Source: Photobacterium lucens (GTDB lineage Bacteria > Pseudomonadota > Gammaproteobacteria > Enterobacterales > Vibrionaceae). From it: DNA of 53,796 bases. Under the pieces are notes generated by a model that saw only the letters and a list, made by a program, of their open reading frames with translations, did not search any database and had not been told where the DNA came from. Positions within the stretch are counted from its first letter, which is position 1; each line of letters begins with the position of its first letter. Of this stretch, positions 10,671 through 21,288 are shown piece by piece. Position numbers and translations under genes: made by a program. The stretch spans positions 1 through 53,796 of the forward strand of contig NZ_SSMG01000082.1 of the NCBI RefSeq assembly GCF_009873615.1, read 5' to 3'.

Positions 10671-11837
10671 ATGGCGTGGAATGAGCCTGGAAACAACGGC
10701 GGCCGTGATGATAAAGACCCTTGGGGTAATAACAATCGCGGTGGACGTGAACAAGGACCACCTGATCTCGATGAAGTTTTTTCAAAACTAAGTCGTAAAG
10801 TCGGTGGTGTGTTTGGAAATAAAAAAGGACCGAGTGGCAGCGGTAGTGCTGTTGGCTTGGGAGCTGTAGCTGTGTTAGCAGCGGCAGTTTGGGGTTTTTC
10901 TGGTTTCTATACTATCGGCGAAGCAGAACAAGGTGTTGTGCTACGTTTTGGTAAAGTAGAGAAAGAAGTTCAACCGGGTCTGAACTGGAAACCAACCTTT
11001 ATCGACGAAGTTATTCCTGTCAACGTTCAGGCAATTCGTTCTCTTCGTGCATCCGGTTTGATGTTAACGAAAGACGAAAACGTATTGAAAGTTGAAATGG
11101 ATGTTCAGTACCGCGTTGATAATGCAGAAAAATATCTGTTTAGCGTGACAAATGCCGATGACAGTTTGCGCCAAGCAACAGATTCAGCATTACGTGCTGT
11201 TATTGGTGATTCAACCATGGATCAGGCATTGACGACGGGTCGTCAAACAATCCGTGCGAATACTCAAGCGGCGATTGATAAAATCATTGCAAAATATGAC
11301 ATGGGTATCCGTGTTGTTGATGTGAACTTCCAATCTGCGCGTCCGCCAGAAGCGGTGAAAGATGCATTCGATGATGCGATTGCAGCGCGAGAAGATGAAG
11401 AGCGTTTCGTTCGTGAAGCAGAAGCTTACAGTAACGACATTTTGCCAAAAGCAACGGGTCGTGCTGAGCGTCTGAAGAACGAAGCGGAAGGTTATTCTGA
11501 GCGCGTGGTTAATGGCGCACTGGGTGACGTAGCACAGTTTGATAAGTTGCTACCTCAATACCTAGCTGCTAAAGACGTAACACGTGAGCGTTTATACCTA
11601 GATACCATGGAACGCGTTTACAGCAACACAAGCAAAGTATTGATCGATACTAAATCTGGCGATAGCAACAACATGATGTATATCCCATTGGATAAACTGA
11701 TGAGTCAGTCTAACCAAGCGGTGAAGCAGCAAGGTAGTTCAGACAGATTAGATGGTATTGAGTTAGAAAAAGTGGAAACTCCAGCTCCAGTCGCACCAGC
11801 TCCACGAGCTGAAACTGGCCGTCAAGGGAGATATTAA
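10671..11837 (+). CDS. hflK: FtsH protease regulator HflK (SPFH family)
   Basis: Inner-membrane SPFH/band-7 protein that with HflC forms a large periplasm-facing complex around FtsH and modulates its proteolysis. A Gly/Asn-rich cytoplasmic tail (1-55, GNNGGRDDKDPWGNNN) precedes one membrane segment at about 60-80 and the band-7 domain beginning YTIGEAEQGVVLRFG. Length 388 aa. hflC follows after 2 bases, so the two are co-expressed. Confidence 0.96.
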   Translation: MAWNEPGNNGGRDDKDPWGNNNRGGREQGPPDLDEVFSKLSRKVGGVFGNKKGPSGSGSAVGLGAVAVLAAAVWGFSGFYTIGEAEQGVVLRFGKVEKEVQPGLNWKPTFIDEVIPVNVQAIRSLRASGLMLTKDENVLKVEMDVQYRVDNAEKYLFSVTNADDSLRQATDSALRAVIGDSTMDQALTTGRQTIRANTQAAIDKIIAKYDMGIRVVDVNFQSARPPEAVKDAFDDAIAAREDEERFVREAEAYSNDILPKATGRAERLKNEAEGYSERVVNGALGDVAQFDKLLPQYLAAKDVTRERLYLDTMERVYSNTSKVLIDTKSGDSNNMMYIPLDKLMSQSNQAVKQQGSSDRLDGIELEKVETPAPVAPAPRAETGRQGRY

Positions 11838-11839
11838 TT

Positions 11840-12844
11840 ATGCGTAAGTTAATGATCCCAGTAGTAGTGATTTTTATTGCTCTATTATTGATGTCAATGT
11901 TTGTGGTGAAGGAAGGCGAGCGTGGTATCGTGGTGCGTTTCGGTCGTATCTTAAAAGATAACAATACTGAAGTAGCTCGTATTTACGAACCTGGTTTGCA
12001 CTTTAAGGTGCCTGTGTTTGACCGTGTACACGATCTTGATGCACGTATCCAAACCATGGATGATCAAGCTGACCGTTTCTTAACAGCTGAGAAAAAAGAC
12101 GTAATCATTGATACCTATGTTAAATGGCGTATCAAAGATTTTGGCAAATACTACCTAGCAACAGGTGGTGGTAATACATCGACTGCTGAAACACTGTTAA
12201 AGCGTAAAGTTGTTGATAGCCTACGTGCTGAAATCGGTGCGAAAGAAATTAAGCAGATCGTTTCTGGTAAAGATAGCGGTGCGAATGCTGCGAAAGATAA
12301 GTCTGATGTTGCACAAACGAAAGCAGCTCAAGCTGCATTAGATGTGATTGAAGGCGTAGTACCGGTTAAAGAAGTTGAAGGTCAACGTGATCAAATCATG
12401 GAAGACGTACTTAATGAAACCCGCGATAGCGCGAAAGATTTAGGTATTGAAGTGGTTGATTTCCGTATTAAGAAAATCAACTTACCGGATGAGATCAGTG
12501 AGTCTATCTACCGCCGTATGCGCGCAGAGCGTGAATCGGTTGCACGTAGTTACCGCTCTCAAGGTCGTCAACGTGCTGAAGAATTACGTGCACGTTCAGA
12601 GTTAGAAGTGGCAACAATTCTTTCTGAAGCGAAGCGTAAAGCACAGGTTATCCGTGGTGACGCGGATGCGAAAGCGGCTGAGATTTACTCTAAAGCTTAT
12701 AGTCAAAACCCAGAGTTTTACAGCTTCTGGCGTTCACTAAAAGCTTACGAGAAGAGTTTCAACTCGAAGAACGATGTATTAGTTGTTGATCCTAACAATG
12801 AATTCTTTAAGTACATGAATCATTCAGAGCTTAAAGCAAACTAA
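11840..12844 (+). CDS. hflC: FtsH protease regulator HflC (SPFH family)
   Basis: Partner of HflK in the FtsH-control complex. One N-terminal membrane segment (about 4-22) is followed directly by the band-7 domain (VKEGERGIVVRFGRI). The C-terminal half is rich in Arg/Glu/Ala helices (RAERESVARSYRSQGRQRAE) typical of the oligomerising coiled coil. Length 334 aa. A strong intrinsic terminator follows 28 bases after the stop codon. Confidence 0.96.
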   Translation: MRKLMIPVVVIFIALLLMSMFVVKEGERGIVVRFGRILKDNNTEVARIYEPGLHFKVPVFDRVHDLDARIQTMDDQADRFLTAEKKDVIIDTYVKWRIKDFGKYYLATGGGNTSTAETLLKRKVVDSLRAEIGAKEIKQIVSGKDSGANAAKDKSDVAQTKAAQAALDVIEGVVPVKEVEGQRDQIMEDVLNETRDSAKDLGIEVVDFRIKKINLPDEISESIYRRMRAERESVARSYRSQGRQRAEELRARSELEVATILSEAKRKAQVIRGDADAKAAEIYSKAYSQNPEFYSFWRSLKAYEKSFNSKNDVLVVDPNNEFFKYMNHSELKAN

Positions 12845-12872
12845 CGTATCAGAACTGATATAAGTGATTGTA

Positions 12873-12901
12873 AAGACAAGGTTTCGGCCTTGTCTTTTTT
12901 T
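12873..12901 (+). terminator. Intrinsic terminator after hflC
   Basis: Nine-bp perfect stem AAGACAAGG/CCTTGTCTT (12873-12881 and 12888-12896), loop TTTCGG, then a T run to 12901. It separates hflC from the small DUF2065 gene, whose ATG is only 17 bases further on. Confidence 0.85.
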
Positions 12902-12917
12902 ATGGAATAAAAAGAGC

Positions 12918-13112
12918 ATGTCGAACACAATTTGGATGGCATTAGGGCTTGTGTTGGTGGTTGAAGGGCTTGGTCCATTATTGGCACCTCGCGGCTGGCG
13001 AGAAATGGTTAGCCAGTTAAGCCAACAAAATGATAATACTTTGCGACGTATTGGCGGCTGTTTAGTCGTTGCAGGAACTGTTATTGCGTATATGATGTAT
13101 AGACAGATGTAA
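12918..13112 (+). CDS. DUF2065 family small inner-membrane protein (YjeT-like)
   Basis: A 64-aa protein (MSNTIWMALGLVLV start) with two hydrophobic segments at about 4-20 and 42-60 separated by a polar loop containing the conserved EGLGPLLAPRGWR and LRRIGG motifs of DUF2065. It matches E. coli YjeT, which is also encoded between hflC and purA. Function unknown. I start at ATG 12918: the longer frame from 12864 reads through the hflC terminator and has no homology. AAAGAG lies just before the start. Confidence 0.85.
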   Translation: MSNTIWMALGLVLVVEGLGPLLAPRGWREMVSQLSQQNDNTLRRIGGCLVVAGTVIAYMMYRQM

Positions 13113-13228
13113 AATACATAAGCACACAATCGTGACAGTTAGCTTGCAGAAATGTTCCATATGGCTAAAAAATGACTGCAAGGTGAATGTTAAGGTGCTA
13201 GAATCCCTTTTTAACTACTGATAGATGA

Positions 13229-14551
<1,323 letters not shown>

Positions 14552-14570
14552 TCACTGATGTGAATTTGAT

Positions 14571-14599
14571 AAAAACCAGCTTTCGAGCTGGTTTTTTTT
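14571..14599 (+). terminator. Intrinsic terminator after purA
   Basis: Stem AAACCAGCT/AGCTGGTTT with a TTCG tetraloop (14582-14585) followed by eight T residues to 14599. Confidence 0.9.
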
Positions 14600-14672
14600 A
14601 TATCTGTTGCACAGATGAAGCATAACGCTGAAATTATGGGAGCAAGATCATCACGGTGAGAAAGAAGTTAGC

Positions 14673-14699
14673 TAAAGTCTTTTGATTATACGTCGATAA
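14673..14699 (+). promoter_or_regulatory. Candidate sigma-28 (FliA) promoter of motX
   Basis: TAAAGTCT (14673-14680), exactly 11 bases, then GTCGATAA (14692-14699). This is one mismatch per half from the enterobacterial flagellar sigma-28 consensus TAAAGTTT-N11-GCCGATAA, on the coding strand, 25 bases before the motX start. Assignment of motX to the late flagellar class fits known Vibrio flagellar hierarchies. Confidence 0.7.
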
Positions 14700-14723
14700 A
14701 GGGATATTCCTTAACCTGAGATC

Positions 14724-15359
14724 ATGATAATGACGAAGCTTCCAATATTGCTTTTGGTCAGCCATTTATTGCTGCCTTCAGCTTATGCATTAAATGATGT
14801 GGGTGATGCTGTACCTGTTTATACCGATGACGAACTCATCAAGTTATTTGCAACCAATCAACATCTGCAAAAGGTAAAAGCAGATGATTGCCAATTAGTA
14901 CAAGATATTAAAGCCCGCGCCGAGCGAGTTGAATCACCGTCTTATCAGTTTTTATATGGTGATATGTTAGCGTGGGGCGTTTGTGTCCCGAAAGACATTG
15001 AACAAGGCTTGTATTACATGCGTGAAGCCGCGCAGCAAGGATCGCCAGTTGCCTTGGAGCAGTTAGGACGTTATTACTCTCGTGGTATTTTACTGCAGCA
15101 AGATAGAGAGCGTGCTATCCCTTATCTTCGAGAGGCGGCAGCACTGGGTAATATTAAAGCAAGGTTGCAATTAGCTGAGCTATTGGTATCAGATCATGGT
15201 AGTCCATTGGATTATGAAGATGCCTATCGCTGGCTGTATCAAACCACAACGGACAACCAATCCTTGTATCGTCAGCTTAAAAACTTGCGCCATCGATTAG
15301 AGCAAAGAATGCCTGAGAATATCATTGCCCGAGCCAAACAACGCTCGACATTATGGTAA
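14724..15359 (+). CDS. motX: Sodium-driven polar flagellar motor protein MotX
   Basis: Component of the periplasmic T-ring that, with MotY, holds the PomA/PomB stator in Vibrio-type sodium motors. Signal peptide 1-22 (cleavage after AYA), then VGDAVPVYTDDELIKL typical of MotX, and two Sel1-like repeats at about 76-108 and 109-145 (GLYYMREAAQQGSPVALEQL). Cysteines 56 and 87 could form a disulfide. Length 211 aa. An alternative ATG at 14730 has better spacing from the TGAG at 14717-14720. It sits between purA and hmp without other flagellar genes; the sigma-28-like promoter upstream supports the role. Confidence 0.93.
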   Translation: MIMTKLPILLLVSHLLLPSAYALNDVGDAVPVYTDDELIKLFATNQHLQKVKADDCQLVQDIKARAERVESPSYQFLYGDMLAWGVCVPKDIEQGLYYMREAAQQGSPVALEQLGRYYSRGILLQQDRERAIPYLREAAALGNIKARLQLAELLVSDHGSPLDYEDAYRWLYQTTTDNQSLYRQLKNLRHRLEQRMPENIIARAKQRSTLW

Positions 15360-15386
15360 GTATGGTTTCAATTGTTCAAGATAGTG

Positions 15387-15413
15387 AAAGCACAGCATAA
15401 GCTGTGCTTTTTT
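15387..15413 (+). terminator. Intrinsic terminator after motX
   Basis: Ten-bp perfect stem AAAGCACAGC/GCTGTGCTTT, loop ATAA, then further T residues. It lies in the gap between convergent motX and hmp and could stop transcription from both sides. Confidence 0.85.
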
Positions 15414-15441
15414 GTTTGGCTTAAGGTGTACTTTAGGTGAA

Positions 15442-16644
15442 TTACAAAACCTTATGAGGACCAAAGCATTCGTAGTGAATACGATCTTCGCTAACGCCTA
15501 ATGCTAGTAATTGTTTAGCGATGCTTTGCATGAAGCCAACAGGACCACAGAAGTAGAATTGCATCTTATCATCAGCAAGCTGTGCAGCCACTTTGCTAAG
15601 ATCCATGAGTCCTTGGTAGTCATAATCTTCGGCTGGCAGATCAGTATCTAGTGGTGTGTTATACCAAGTCAGATCTTGGATGTGGGTATGTTTTTCTGCT
15701 AGGGCTTTAACCTGTTTTTTGTAAGCATGTTGTGCGCCATTTTCAGTAGCATGTAGCCAGTTAACTGACGCTTGATGTTCGGTTAATGATTCAAGCATTG
15801 AAAGGGTTGGGGTTAATCCGACACCTGCTGATAGTAAGGTGACAGGTGTTTTATCATCAACCTCCAAAAAGAAGTCACCAGCTGGTGCTGCCAACATGAC
15901 TTTATCGCCAATATTAATATGATCATGTAGGTAGTTAGAGACCTTACCTTGGGCTTCACGTTTAACTGAAATACGGTACTGATCGTCTTGCGGTGCTGAA
16001 GATAAGCTGTATTGACGAATTTCTTGGTTTTCTAGCTCATCGGCATTGAGGTAAATCCCTAAGTATTGCCCCGGTTTGTAGTTCGCCACTTTACCGCCAT
16101 CAGCTGGCTTAAAGGTAAAGCTGGTAATGTGTTCGCTGTCTTGCTGTTTGTTGGTCACGATAAACTCACGAGTACCACGCCAGCCACCTTCTTTATTGTT
16201 ATTTTCTTGATAGATCTCTTCTTCACGATTAATAAAGATATTTGCTAGCACCCCATAAGCTTCACCCCATGCATCAAGCACTTCTTGTCCTGGTGATAAC
16301 AGTTCATCAATGGTCGCCAATAGGTGAGTCCCAACAATGTCGTATTGCTCTGCAGTGATCAAAAAACTGGTGTGCTTATGAGCAATTTTTTCAACGGCAG
16401 GTAGTAGTACAGCGAGGTTGTCGATGTTATTAGCGTAGGCACATACGGCATTGAATAGCGCTTCTTGCTGACGAGAGGCAATATTGCCATCGCTAGCATG
16501 TTGGTTGCTCATGTTAAAAATGTCTTTTAGCTCGGGATTATGTCTAAACATACGTTGATAAAAATGCTGTGTAACAACAGGGCCTGCTTCTGCAATGACA
16601 GGGGCTGTTGCTTTCACTATATCGATCGTTTTTTGACTAAGCAT
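15442..16644 (-). CDS. hmp: Flavohemoprotein nitric oxide dioxygenase Hmp
   Basis: Oxidises nitric oxide to nitrate with O2 and NADPH, protecting against nitrosative stress. N-terminal globin domain (about 1-143) with distal Y29 and proximal haem-ligand H91 (KHTSF; H85 in E. coli, shifted by a six-residue insertion around 50-58), then the FAD domain with RQYSLSS and the NAD(P) domain with GVGLTP and CGPVGFMQ. It ends [10 protein letters not shown], the normal terminus. Length 400 aa. It is divergent from nsrR, and the spacer carries an NsrR-type operator next to its start. Confidence 0.96.
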   Translation of the reverse strand: MLSQKTIDIVKATAPVIAEAGPVVTQHFYQRMFRHNPELKDIFNMSNQHASDGNIASRQQEALFNAVCAYANNIDNLAVLLPAVEKIAHKHTSFLITAEQYDIVGTHLLATIDELLSPGQEVLDAWGEAYGVLANIFINREEEIYQENNNKEGGWRGTREFIVTNKQQDSEHITSFTFKPADGGKVANYKPGQYLGIYLNADELENQEIRQYSLSSAPQDDQYRISVKREAQGKVSNYLHDHINIGDKVMLAAPAGDFFLEVDDKTPVTLLSAGVGLTPTLSMLESLTEHQASVNWLHATENGAQHAYKKQVKALAEKHTHIQDLTWYNTPLDTDLPAEDYDYQGLMDLSKVAAQLADDKMQFYFCGPVGFMQSIAKQLLALGVSEDRIHYECFGPHKVL

Positions 16645-16658
16645 GAGCGCTTCCTTTA

Positions 16659-16681
16659 AAGGTGTATTTATAATATATGTT
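16659..16681 (-). promoter_or_regulatory. Candidate NsrR operator at hmp
   Basis: An 11-1-11 imperfect dyad: AAGGTGTATTT, A, TAATATATGTT. It agrees with the E. coli NsrR consensus half sites AAGATGCATTT/AAATACATCTT at 9 and 8 of 11 positions. It lies 14 bases upstream of the hmp start and touches the AAAGGAAG ribosome binding site region, in the hmp-nsrR divergent spacer. Confidence 0.65.
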
Positions 16682-16748
16682 ATAAGTTGTATCTGATCTG
16701 TATCTTTTAGTCAATAAGAAGATTAAAATAACAGCAGGAGGGACGATT

Positions 16749-17180
16749 GTGCAGTTAACCAGTTTTACCGATTATGGCCTACGCGCCTTGATATATCTTG
16801 CATCTTTGCCCGAAGGCGAATTAGCAAGTATTACAAAAGTGACTGAAACGTATAATGTGTCACGTAACCATATGGTTAAAATTATCAATAAATTAGGTCA
16901 ACTTGGCTATGTTGAAACGGTACGCGGAAAGAATGGCGGTATTCGTTTAGGTATGCCAGCAAGAGCGATCATTATTGGTGATGTTGTGCGTGCTATCGAG
17001 CCATTACAAATTGTTAATTGCAGCGCTGACTTTTGTCATATAACACCTGCGTGTCGATTAAAGGGCATATTGGCAAATGCACGAGAAGCATTTTTAGCCG
17101 AGTTAGATCGCCATACTTTGTTAAGTTTGGTGGAAGATAACGCCCCCTTGCTGGATTTGTTAAATAGCTCTAACCAGTGA
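16749..17180 (+). CDS. nsrR: Nitric-oxide-sensing Rrf2-family repressor NsrR
   Basis: Fe-S repressor that releases DNA when its cluster is nitrosylated by NO. Winged-helix Rrf2 fold: [16 protein letters not shown] at the N-terminus, the recognition region [18 protein letters not shown], and the three cluster-ligand cysteines C91, C96 and C102 ([12 protein letters not shown]) at the same numbers as E. coli NsrR. Length 143 aa. The start is a GTG with AGGAG 8 bases upstream (16736-16740). As in E. coli it precedes rnr-rlmB, and here hmp is its divergent neighbour. Confidence 0.95.
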   Translation: MQLTSFTDYGLRALIYLASLPEGELASITKVTETYNVSRNHMVKIINKLGQLGYVETVRGKNGGIRLGMPARAIIIGDVVRAIEPLQIVNCSADFCHITPACRLKGILANAREAFLAELDRHTLLSLVEDNAPLLDLLNSSNQ

Positions 17181-17320
17181 TAGTTGATCATTTGGTATAT
17201 ATTCAGTTTGTTTATTCCTCCCAAAATTTAGTGGAACAGCAATGTTATTAAGGCTGTTCCCGTCTGATCACCTAAGAGCCAGATATACTTCAGGTATAGC
17301 TTGGCCTACAGGAAAAATTT

Positions 17321-19888
17321 ATGTCTAAAGGTACTACCGATTTACCGGTCGACCCTTTTCGCGATCGCGAAGCATCTAATTATGAAAACCCGATCCCAAG
17401 CCGTGAACATTTACTAGAAGTGATTCGTGGTTTTAGTACCCCGGTGAGTCGTGACCAGTTGTTTGCTGAGCTTAAGCTAGAAGGTGATGACCACTATGAA
17501 GGCTTACGCCGTCGCTTACGTGCGATGGAGCGTGATGGCCAATTAATTTACACGCGTCGTCAATGTTATGCATTGCCGGAGCGTCTTGATTTGATCAAAG
17601 GTTACGTGATTGGCCACCGTGAAGGTTTTGGCTTTTTACGTCCAGAAGGTTCATTAGGTAAAGATGACGATTTGTTATTACCTAATCACCAAATGCGCAG
17701 TGTATTGCATGGCGATTACATTTTGGCGCAAGCGGCAGGCGAAGATAAGCGCGGTCGTAAAGAAGCTCGTGTAGTGCGAGTGCTGCAAGAAACCAAAGCA
17801 CAAATTGTTGGCCGTTACTTCTTAGAAGACGGCATGGGCTATGTTGTACCTGATGATTCTCGTATTGCGCAAGATATCATTATCCCAAAAGATGGCCGTT
17901 TAGGTGCACGTATGGGTAATGTAGTGGTAGTTGAGATCAATCAGCGCGCAACACGTCAACATAATGCAGTAGGTAGCATCGTTGAAGTACTGGGTGAAAA
18001 CATGGCACCGGGTATGGAAATTGATATCGCATTACGTACCCATGATATTCCTCATGAATGGCCGTCAGAAGTTGAAAAAGAAATTAAAAATCTGACTGAA
18101 GAAGTGCCAGAGGAAGCGAAACAAGGTCGTGTGGATTTACGTCAATTACCATTAGTAACCATTGATGGTGAAGATGCACGTGACTTTGATGATGCAGTTT
18201 ACTGTGAGCGCAACACCGATGGTGGCTGGCGTTTATGGGTTGCGATTGCTGATGTGAGCTACTATGTTCGTCCAAAATCAGCTTTAGATAACGAAGCGGT
18301 GAAGCGTGGTAACTCGGTTTACTTCCCATCGCAAGTGATCCCAATGTTGCCTGAAGTGCTATCTAACGGTTTATGTTCATTGAACCCACAAGTGGATCGC
18401 TTGTGTATGGTGTGTGAAATGAACATTTCAGAAACCGGTGAGCTAACAGGCTACAAGCACTACGAAGCGGTAATGAATTCACATGCCCGTTTAACTTACA
18501 CCAAAGTAAGTAAAATGTTGGACGGTGATGAAGAGCTACGTGCTCGTTATGAGCCATTAGTGCCGCACCTTGAAGAGCTGTACAGCATGTATAAAGTGCT
18601 GAAATCAGCACGTGAAGAGCGTGGTGCGATTGAATTTGAAACGGTAGAAACCCAGTTCATCTTCAATGCGGATCGTAAGATCGATCGTATCGTGCCGGCA
18701 GTGCGTAACGATGCTCACAAGATCATCGAAGAATGTATGATTTTGGCAAACATTGCTTCAGCACGTTTTGTTGAAAAGGCCAAAGAACCTGCATTGTACC
18801 GTGTTCACGATACACCAGGAGAAGAGCGGTTACAGGGCTTTCGTGATTTCCTAGGTGAGCTAAGCTTACAACTTGGTGGTGGTTTAGAGCCAACACCAAA
18901 AGATTACGCAGAGCTTGCGCATGCAATCCAAGAGCGTACTGATCGTGAATTAATTCAAACCATGCTGTTACGCTCAATGAAGCAGGCAGTTTATCAAGGT
19001 GACAATATTGGTCACTTTGGTTTGGCATTGACTGAATACGCGCACTTTACCTCGCCAATTCGTCGTTATCCAGATTTAACCTTGCACCGTGCGATTAAAT
19101 ACTTAATTGCTAAGCAAGCAGGTAATACTGGTCGCAGTACTGCAACCGGTGGTTTCCATTACTCATTTGATGAAATAGATGCATTAGGTGAGCAATGTTC
19201 GATGACCGAGCGTCGTGCTGATGATGCAACCCGTGATGTGTCAGATTGGCTAAAATGTGAATACATGCAAGATCACTTAGGTGATGCATTTGAAGGCGTG
19301 ATTGCCAATGTGACGGGCTTTGGTTTCTTTGTGCGCTTAAACGAGTTGAACATTGATGGCTTGGTACACATTTCAAACCTTGCGAACGATTACTACCAGT
19401 ATGATCCAATTGGTCAGCGTCTGGTGGGTGATAGCTCAGGTGTTGTTTATCGCTTAGGCGATACCGTCAAAGTGAAAGTCGCATCAATTAACTTAAATGA
19501 TCGCCAAATTGACTTTGATATTATTGGCTCAGAGCGTAAACAACGTGGTGCAGGTAAAACGGCGAAAGGTCGTGAGAAAAAGCAGCGTTTACGTAAAGCC
19601 GATGGTCTTCGTCGTCAAAGCATGAAAGTGTATAAAGTGGAAGGCGGTGAAGCGAAACCTGAAGAGCGCATTGAAGCAAAACGCGAACGTTCATCGGTAC
19701 GCAAAAAGTTAAAAGAAGGCGCTATTCCTTTGGCTGACGAGAAGAAAAAGCCGAAGAAGAAAAAGCGCGGTAAGTCGGATGAAAAGCCGACCACAGAGCG
19801 AAAAAGAAAACCGACGAAAGCACGTAAGAAGAAAAAATCGCGTGCAGGTAAAGCAGAACGAGCAGCAAAGAAGAACAGTAACTCATGA
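17321..19888 (+). CDS. rnr: Exoribonuclease R (RNase R)
   Basis: Processive 3'-5' exoribonuclease that degrades structured RNA, including in ribosome quality control and trans-translation. N-terminal helix-turn-helix-like region (about 25-85), cold-shock domains (about 90-240), RNB catalytic domain about 265-600 with metal-binding [11 protein letters not shown] at 282-292, S1 domain about 650-735 ([15 protein letters not shown]), and a Lys/Arg-rich tail of about 110 residues. Length 855 aa, slightly longer than E. coli (813). Its ATGA end overlaps the rlmB start. Confidence 0.96.
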   Translation: MSKGTTDLPVDPFRDREASNYENPIPSREHLLEVIRGFSTPVSRDQLFAELKLEGDDHYEGLRRRLRAMERDGQLIYTRRQCYALPERLDLIKGYVIGHREGFGFLRPEGSLGKDDDLLLPNHQMRSVLHGDYILAQAAGEDKRGRKEARVVRVLQETKAQIVGRYFLEDGMGYVVPDDSRIAQDIIIPKDGRLGARMGNVVVVEINQRATRQHNAVGSIVEVLGENMAPGMEIDIALRTHDIPHEWPSEVEKEIKNLTEEVPEEAKQGRVDLRQLPLVTIDGEDARDFDDAVYCERNTDGGWRLWVAIADVSYYVRPKSALDNEAVKRGNSVYFPSQVIPMLPEVLSNGLCSLNPQVDRLCMVCEMNISETGELTGYKHYEAVMNSHARLTYTKVSKMLDGDEELRARYEPLVPHLEELYSMYKVLKSAREERGAIEFETVETQFIFNADRKIDRIVPAVRNDAHKIIEECMILANIASARFVEKAKEPALYRVHDTPGEERLQGFRDFLGELSLQLGGGLEPTPKDYAELAHAIQERTDRELIQTMLLRSMKQAVYQGDNIGHFGLALTEYAHFTSPIRRYPDLTLHRAIKYLIAKQAGNTGRSTATGGFHYSFDEIDALGEQCSMTERRADDATRDVSDWLKCEYMQDHLGDAFEGVIANVTGFGFFVRLNELNIDGLVHISNLANDYYQYDPIGQRLVGDSSGVVYRLGDTVKVKVASINLNDRQIDFDIIGSERKQRGAGKTAKGREKKQRLRKADGLRRQSMKVYKVEGGEAKPEERIEAKRERSSVRKKLKEGAIPLADEKKKPKKKKRGKSDEKPTTERKRKPTKARKKKKSRAGKAERAAKKNSNS

Positions 19889-20619
19889 GTAATGAAATGA
19901 TTTTCGGCATCCATGCCGTTAAAGCCGTATTAGCTTCTGATCCAGCGCGCTTTATTGAAGTGTTTGCGCTAAAAGGCCGTCAAGATGAACGTCTAATGCC
20001 TGTGATCAACGAGCTACAAATGCTAGGTATTACGATTCAAGAAGCTGGTCGTAAAGCTCTTGATGACAAAGTGAAAGGTGCTTCTCACCAAGGTATCGTT
20101 GCCCGTGTTCGTCCTGGTAAACAATACAACGAGAACGATCTTGATGACTTGCTTGCTGGTAAAGAAAACCCGCTGCTATTGATCCTAGATGGCGTAACCG
20201 ATCCGCATAACCTAGGTGCGTGTTTACGTAATGCCGATGCTGCAGGTGCAATTGCTGTTGTGGTACCAAAAGATCGCTCAGCACAGCTTAACGCGACTGC
20301 AAGTAAAGTAGCATGTGGCGCAGCTGAAATTGTTCCGCTAGTACGTGTGACGAACTTGGCGCGTACCATGCGTGCACTACAAGAAAAAGGCGTGTGGATT
20401 GTGGGTACAGCAGGTGAAGCGACACATGATATTTACCACAGCAAACTAACTGGCCCTCTTGCTATCGTAATGGGCGCGGAAGGTGAAGGTATGCGCCGTT
20501 TAACCCGTGAAACCTGTGATGACTTGATCAAAATCCCTATGGCGGGTTCGGTATCAAGCCTTAACGTTTCTGTGGCATCTGGTATCTGCTTATTTGAAGC
20601 CGTACGTCAGCGCAGCTAA
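19885..20619 (+). CDS. rlmB: 23S rRNA (guanosine-2'-O)-methyltransferase RlmB
   Basis: SPOUT-class methyltransferase that modifies G2251 in the 23S P loop. An N-terminal substrate-binding domain (about 1-75, [12 protein letters not shown]) is followed by the SpoU domain with [25 protein letters not shown] and [10 protein letters not shown], the three knot motifs. Length 244 aa. The start overlaps the rnr stop by four bases, indicating translational coupling. Confidence 0.97.
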   Translation: MSNEMIFGIHAVKAVLASDPARFIEVFALKGRQDERLMPVINELQMLGITIQEAGRKALDDKVKGASHQGIVARVRPGKQYNENDLDDLLAGKENPLLLILDGVTDPHNLGACLRNADAAGAIAVVVPKDRSAQLNATASKVACGAAEIVPLVRVTNLARTMRALQEKGVWIVGTAGEATHDIYHSKLTGPLAIVMGAEGEGMRRLTRETCDDLIKIPMAGSVSSLNVSVASGICLFEAVRQRS

Positions 20620-20655
20620 GAATATTGCTACTCACCAAGAGTGAGTGAGCGTAAT

Positions 20656-20694
20656 AAAACACCCTTGTTCAAGTGATTGGATAAGGGTGTTTTT
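20656..20694 (+). terminator. Intrinsic terminator after rlmB
   Basis: Eleven-bp perfect stem AAAACACCCTT/AAGGGTGTTTT (20656-20666 and 20683-20693) with a 16-base loop, ending in T residues. It closes the nsrR-rnr-rlmB unit. Confidence 0.8.
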
Positions 20695-20767
20695 GTTGGT
20701 CTGTACAAACAGTCAAGATAACTTGCCAGCTGAGCGTAAAAACCTCGGTAGGTTGAGTAGAATTGTC

Positions 20768-20796
20768 TTGCTTCGGTTGATCATTCTCTGTACTAT
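20768..20796 (+). promoter_or_regulatory. Possible sigma-70 promoter of the rpsF operon
   Basis: TTGCTT (20768-20773), 17 bases, TACTAT (20791-20796). The -10 is good and the -35 keeps only the TTG. A start site near 20803 would give a leader of about 90 bases that includes the hairpin at 20835-20868. Confidence 0.4.
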
Positions 20797-20834
20797 CCGT
20801 TGTCCAAATTCTCGGTTCTTTTTTTTAGTTCCTT

Positions 20835-20892
20835 GCTTCCCCAGGATAACCGAGCCGTTAAGGGAAGCTGAATAATCCGTAAGGAGCAACCA
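20835..20892 (+). promoter_or_regulatory. S6/S18-type autoregulatory leader of rpsF
   Basis: The leader folds into GCTTCCC/GGGAAGC (20835-20841 and 20862-20868) enclosing GGATAAC, CCG and GTTA elements, then reaches AAGGAG before rpsF. Bacterial rpsF leaders carry a hairpin with a bulged CCG bound by the S6:S18 heterodimer; the CCG at 20850-20852 and the second CCG at 20855-20857 are candidates. Identity is inferred from position and these short motifs. Confidence 0.5.
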
Positions 20893-21279
20893 ATGCGTCA
20901 TTACGAAATCGTATTCATGGTGCACCCTGATCAAAGCGAGCAAGTTGCTGGCATGATCGAGCGTTACACTGCTGCTATCAAAGATTCTGGTGGTCAAATT
21001 CACCGTCTAGAAGATTGGGGTCGTCGTCAAATGGCTTACCCAATCAACAAACTGCACAAAGCACACTACGTTCTAATGAACGTTGAAGCTGAGCAGTCTG
21101 TAGTTGACGAGCTTGAGTCAAACTTCCGCTTCAACGACGCAGTGATCCGTAACATGATCATGCGTACTAAAGGCGCTATCACTGAGCCATCTCCAATGAT
21201 GAAGGCTAAAGAAGAGCGTTTCACTAAGCGTGAAGATCGTGCAGAAGCACAATCTGAAGGCGAAGCAGCTGCTGAGTAA
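20893..21279 (+). CDS. rpsF: 30S ribosomal protein S6
   Basis: Binds the central domain of 16S rRNA together with S18. The N-terminus [18 protein letters not shown] and the segment [17 protein letters not shown] are diagnostic. The 128-aa length includes an acidic Glu/Ala-rich tail. AAGGAG lies 8 bases before the ATG. First gene of rpsF-priB-rpsR-rplI. Confidence 0.98.
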   Translation: MRHYEIVFMVHPDQSEQVAGMIERYTAAIKDSGGQIHRLEDWGRRQMAYPINKLHKAHYVLMNVEAEQSVVDELESNFRFNDAVIRNMIMRTKGAITEPSPMMKAKEERFTKREDRAEAQSEGEAAAE

Positions 21280-21288
21280 TTTGTATCA

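Noticed and set aside
12864-12917. N-terminal extension of the DUF2065 protein
   Set aside because: These codons are the hflC terminator itself; homology begins at the ATG at 12918.
18084-19409. Several long minus-strand frames opposite rnr
   Set aside because: They are antisense shadows of a long, codon-biased gene; none has a family resemblance or ribosome binding site.
20645-20875. Plus-strand 76-codon frame between rlmB and rpsF
   Set aside because: It runs through the rlmB terminator and the rpsF leader hairpin; composition is non-coding and the opposite-strand frame there is equally long.
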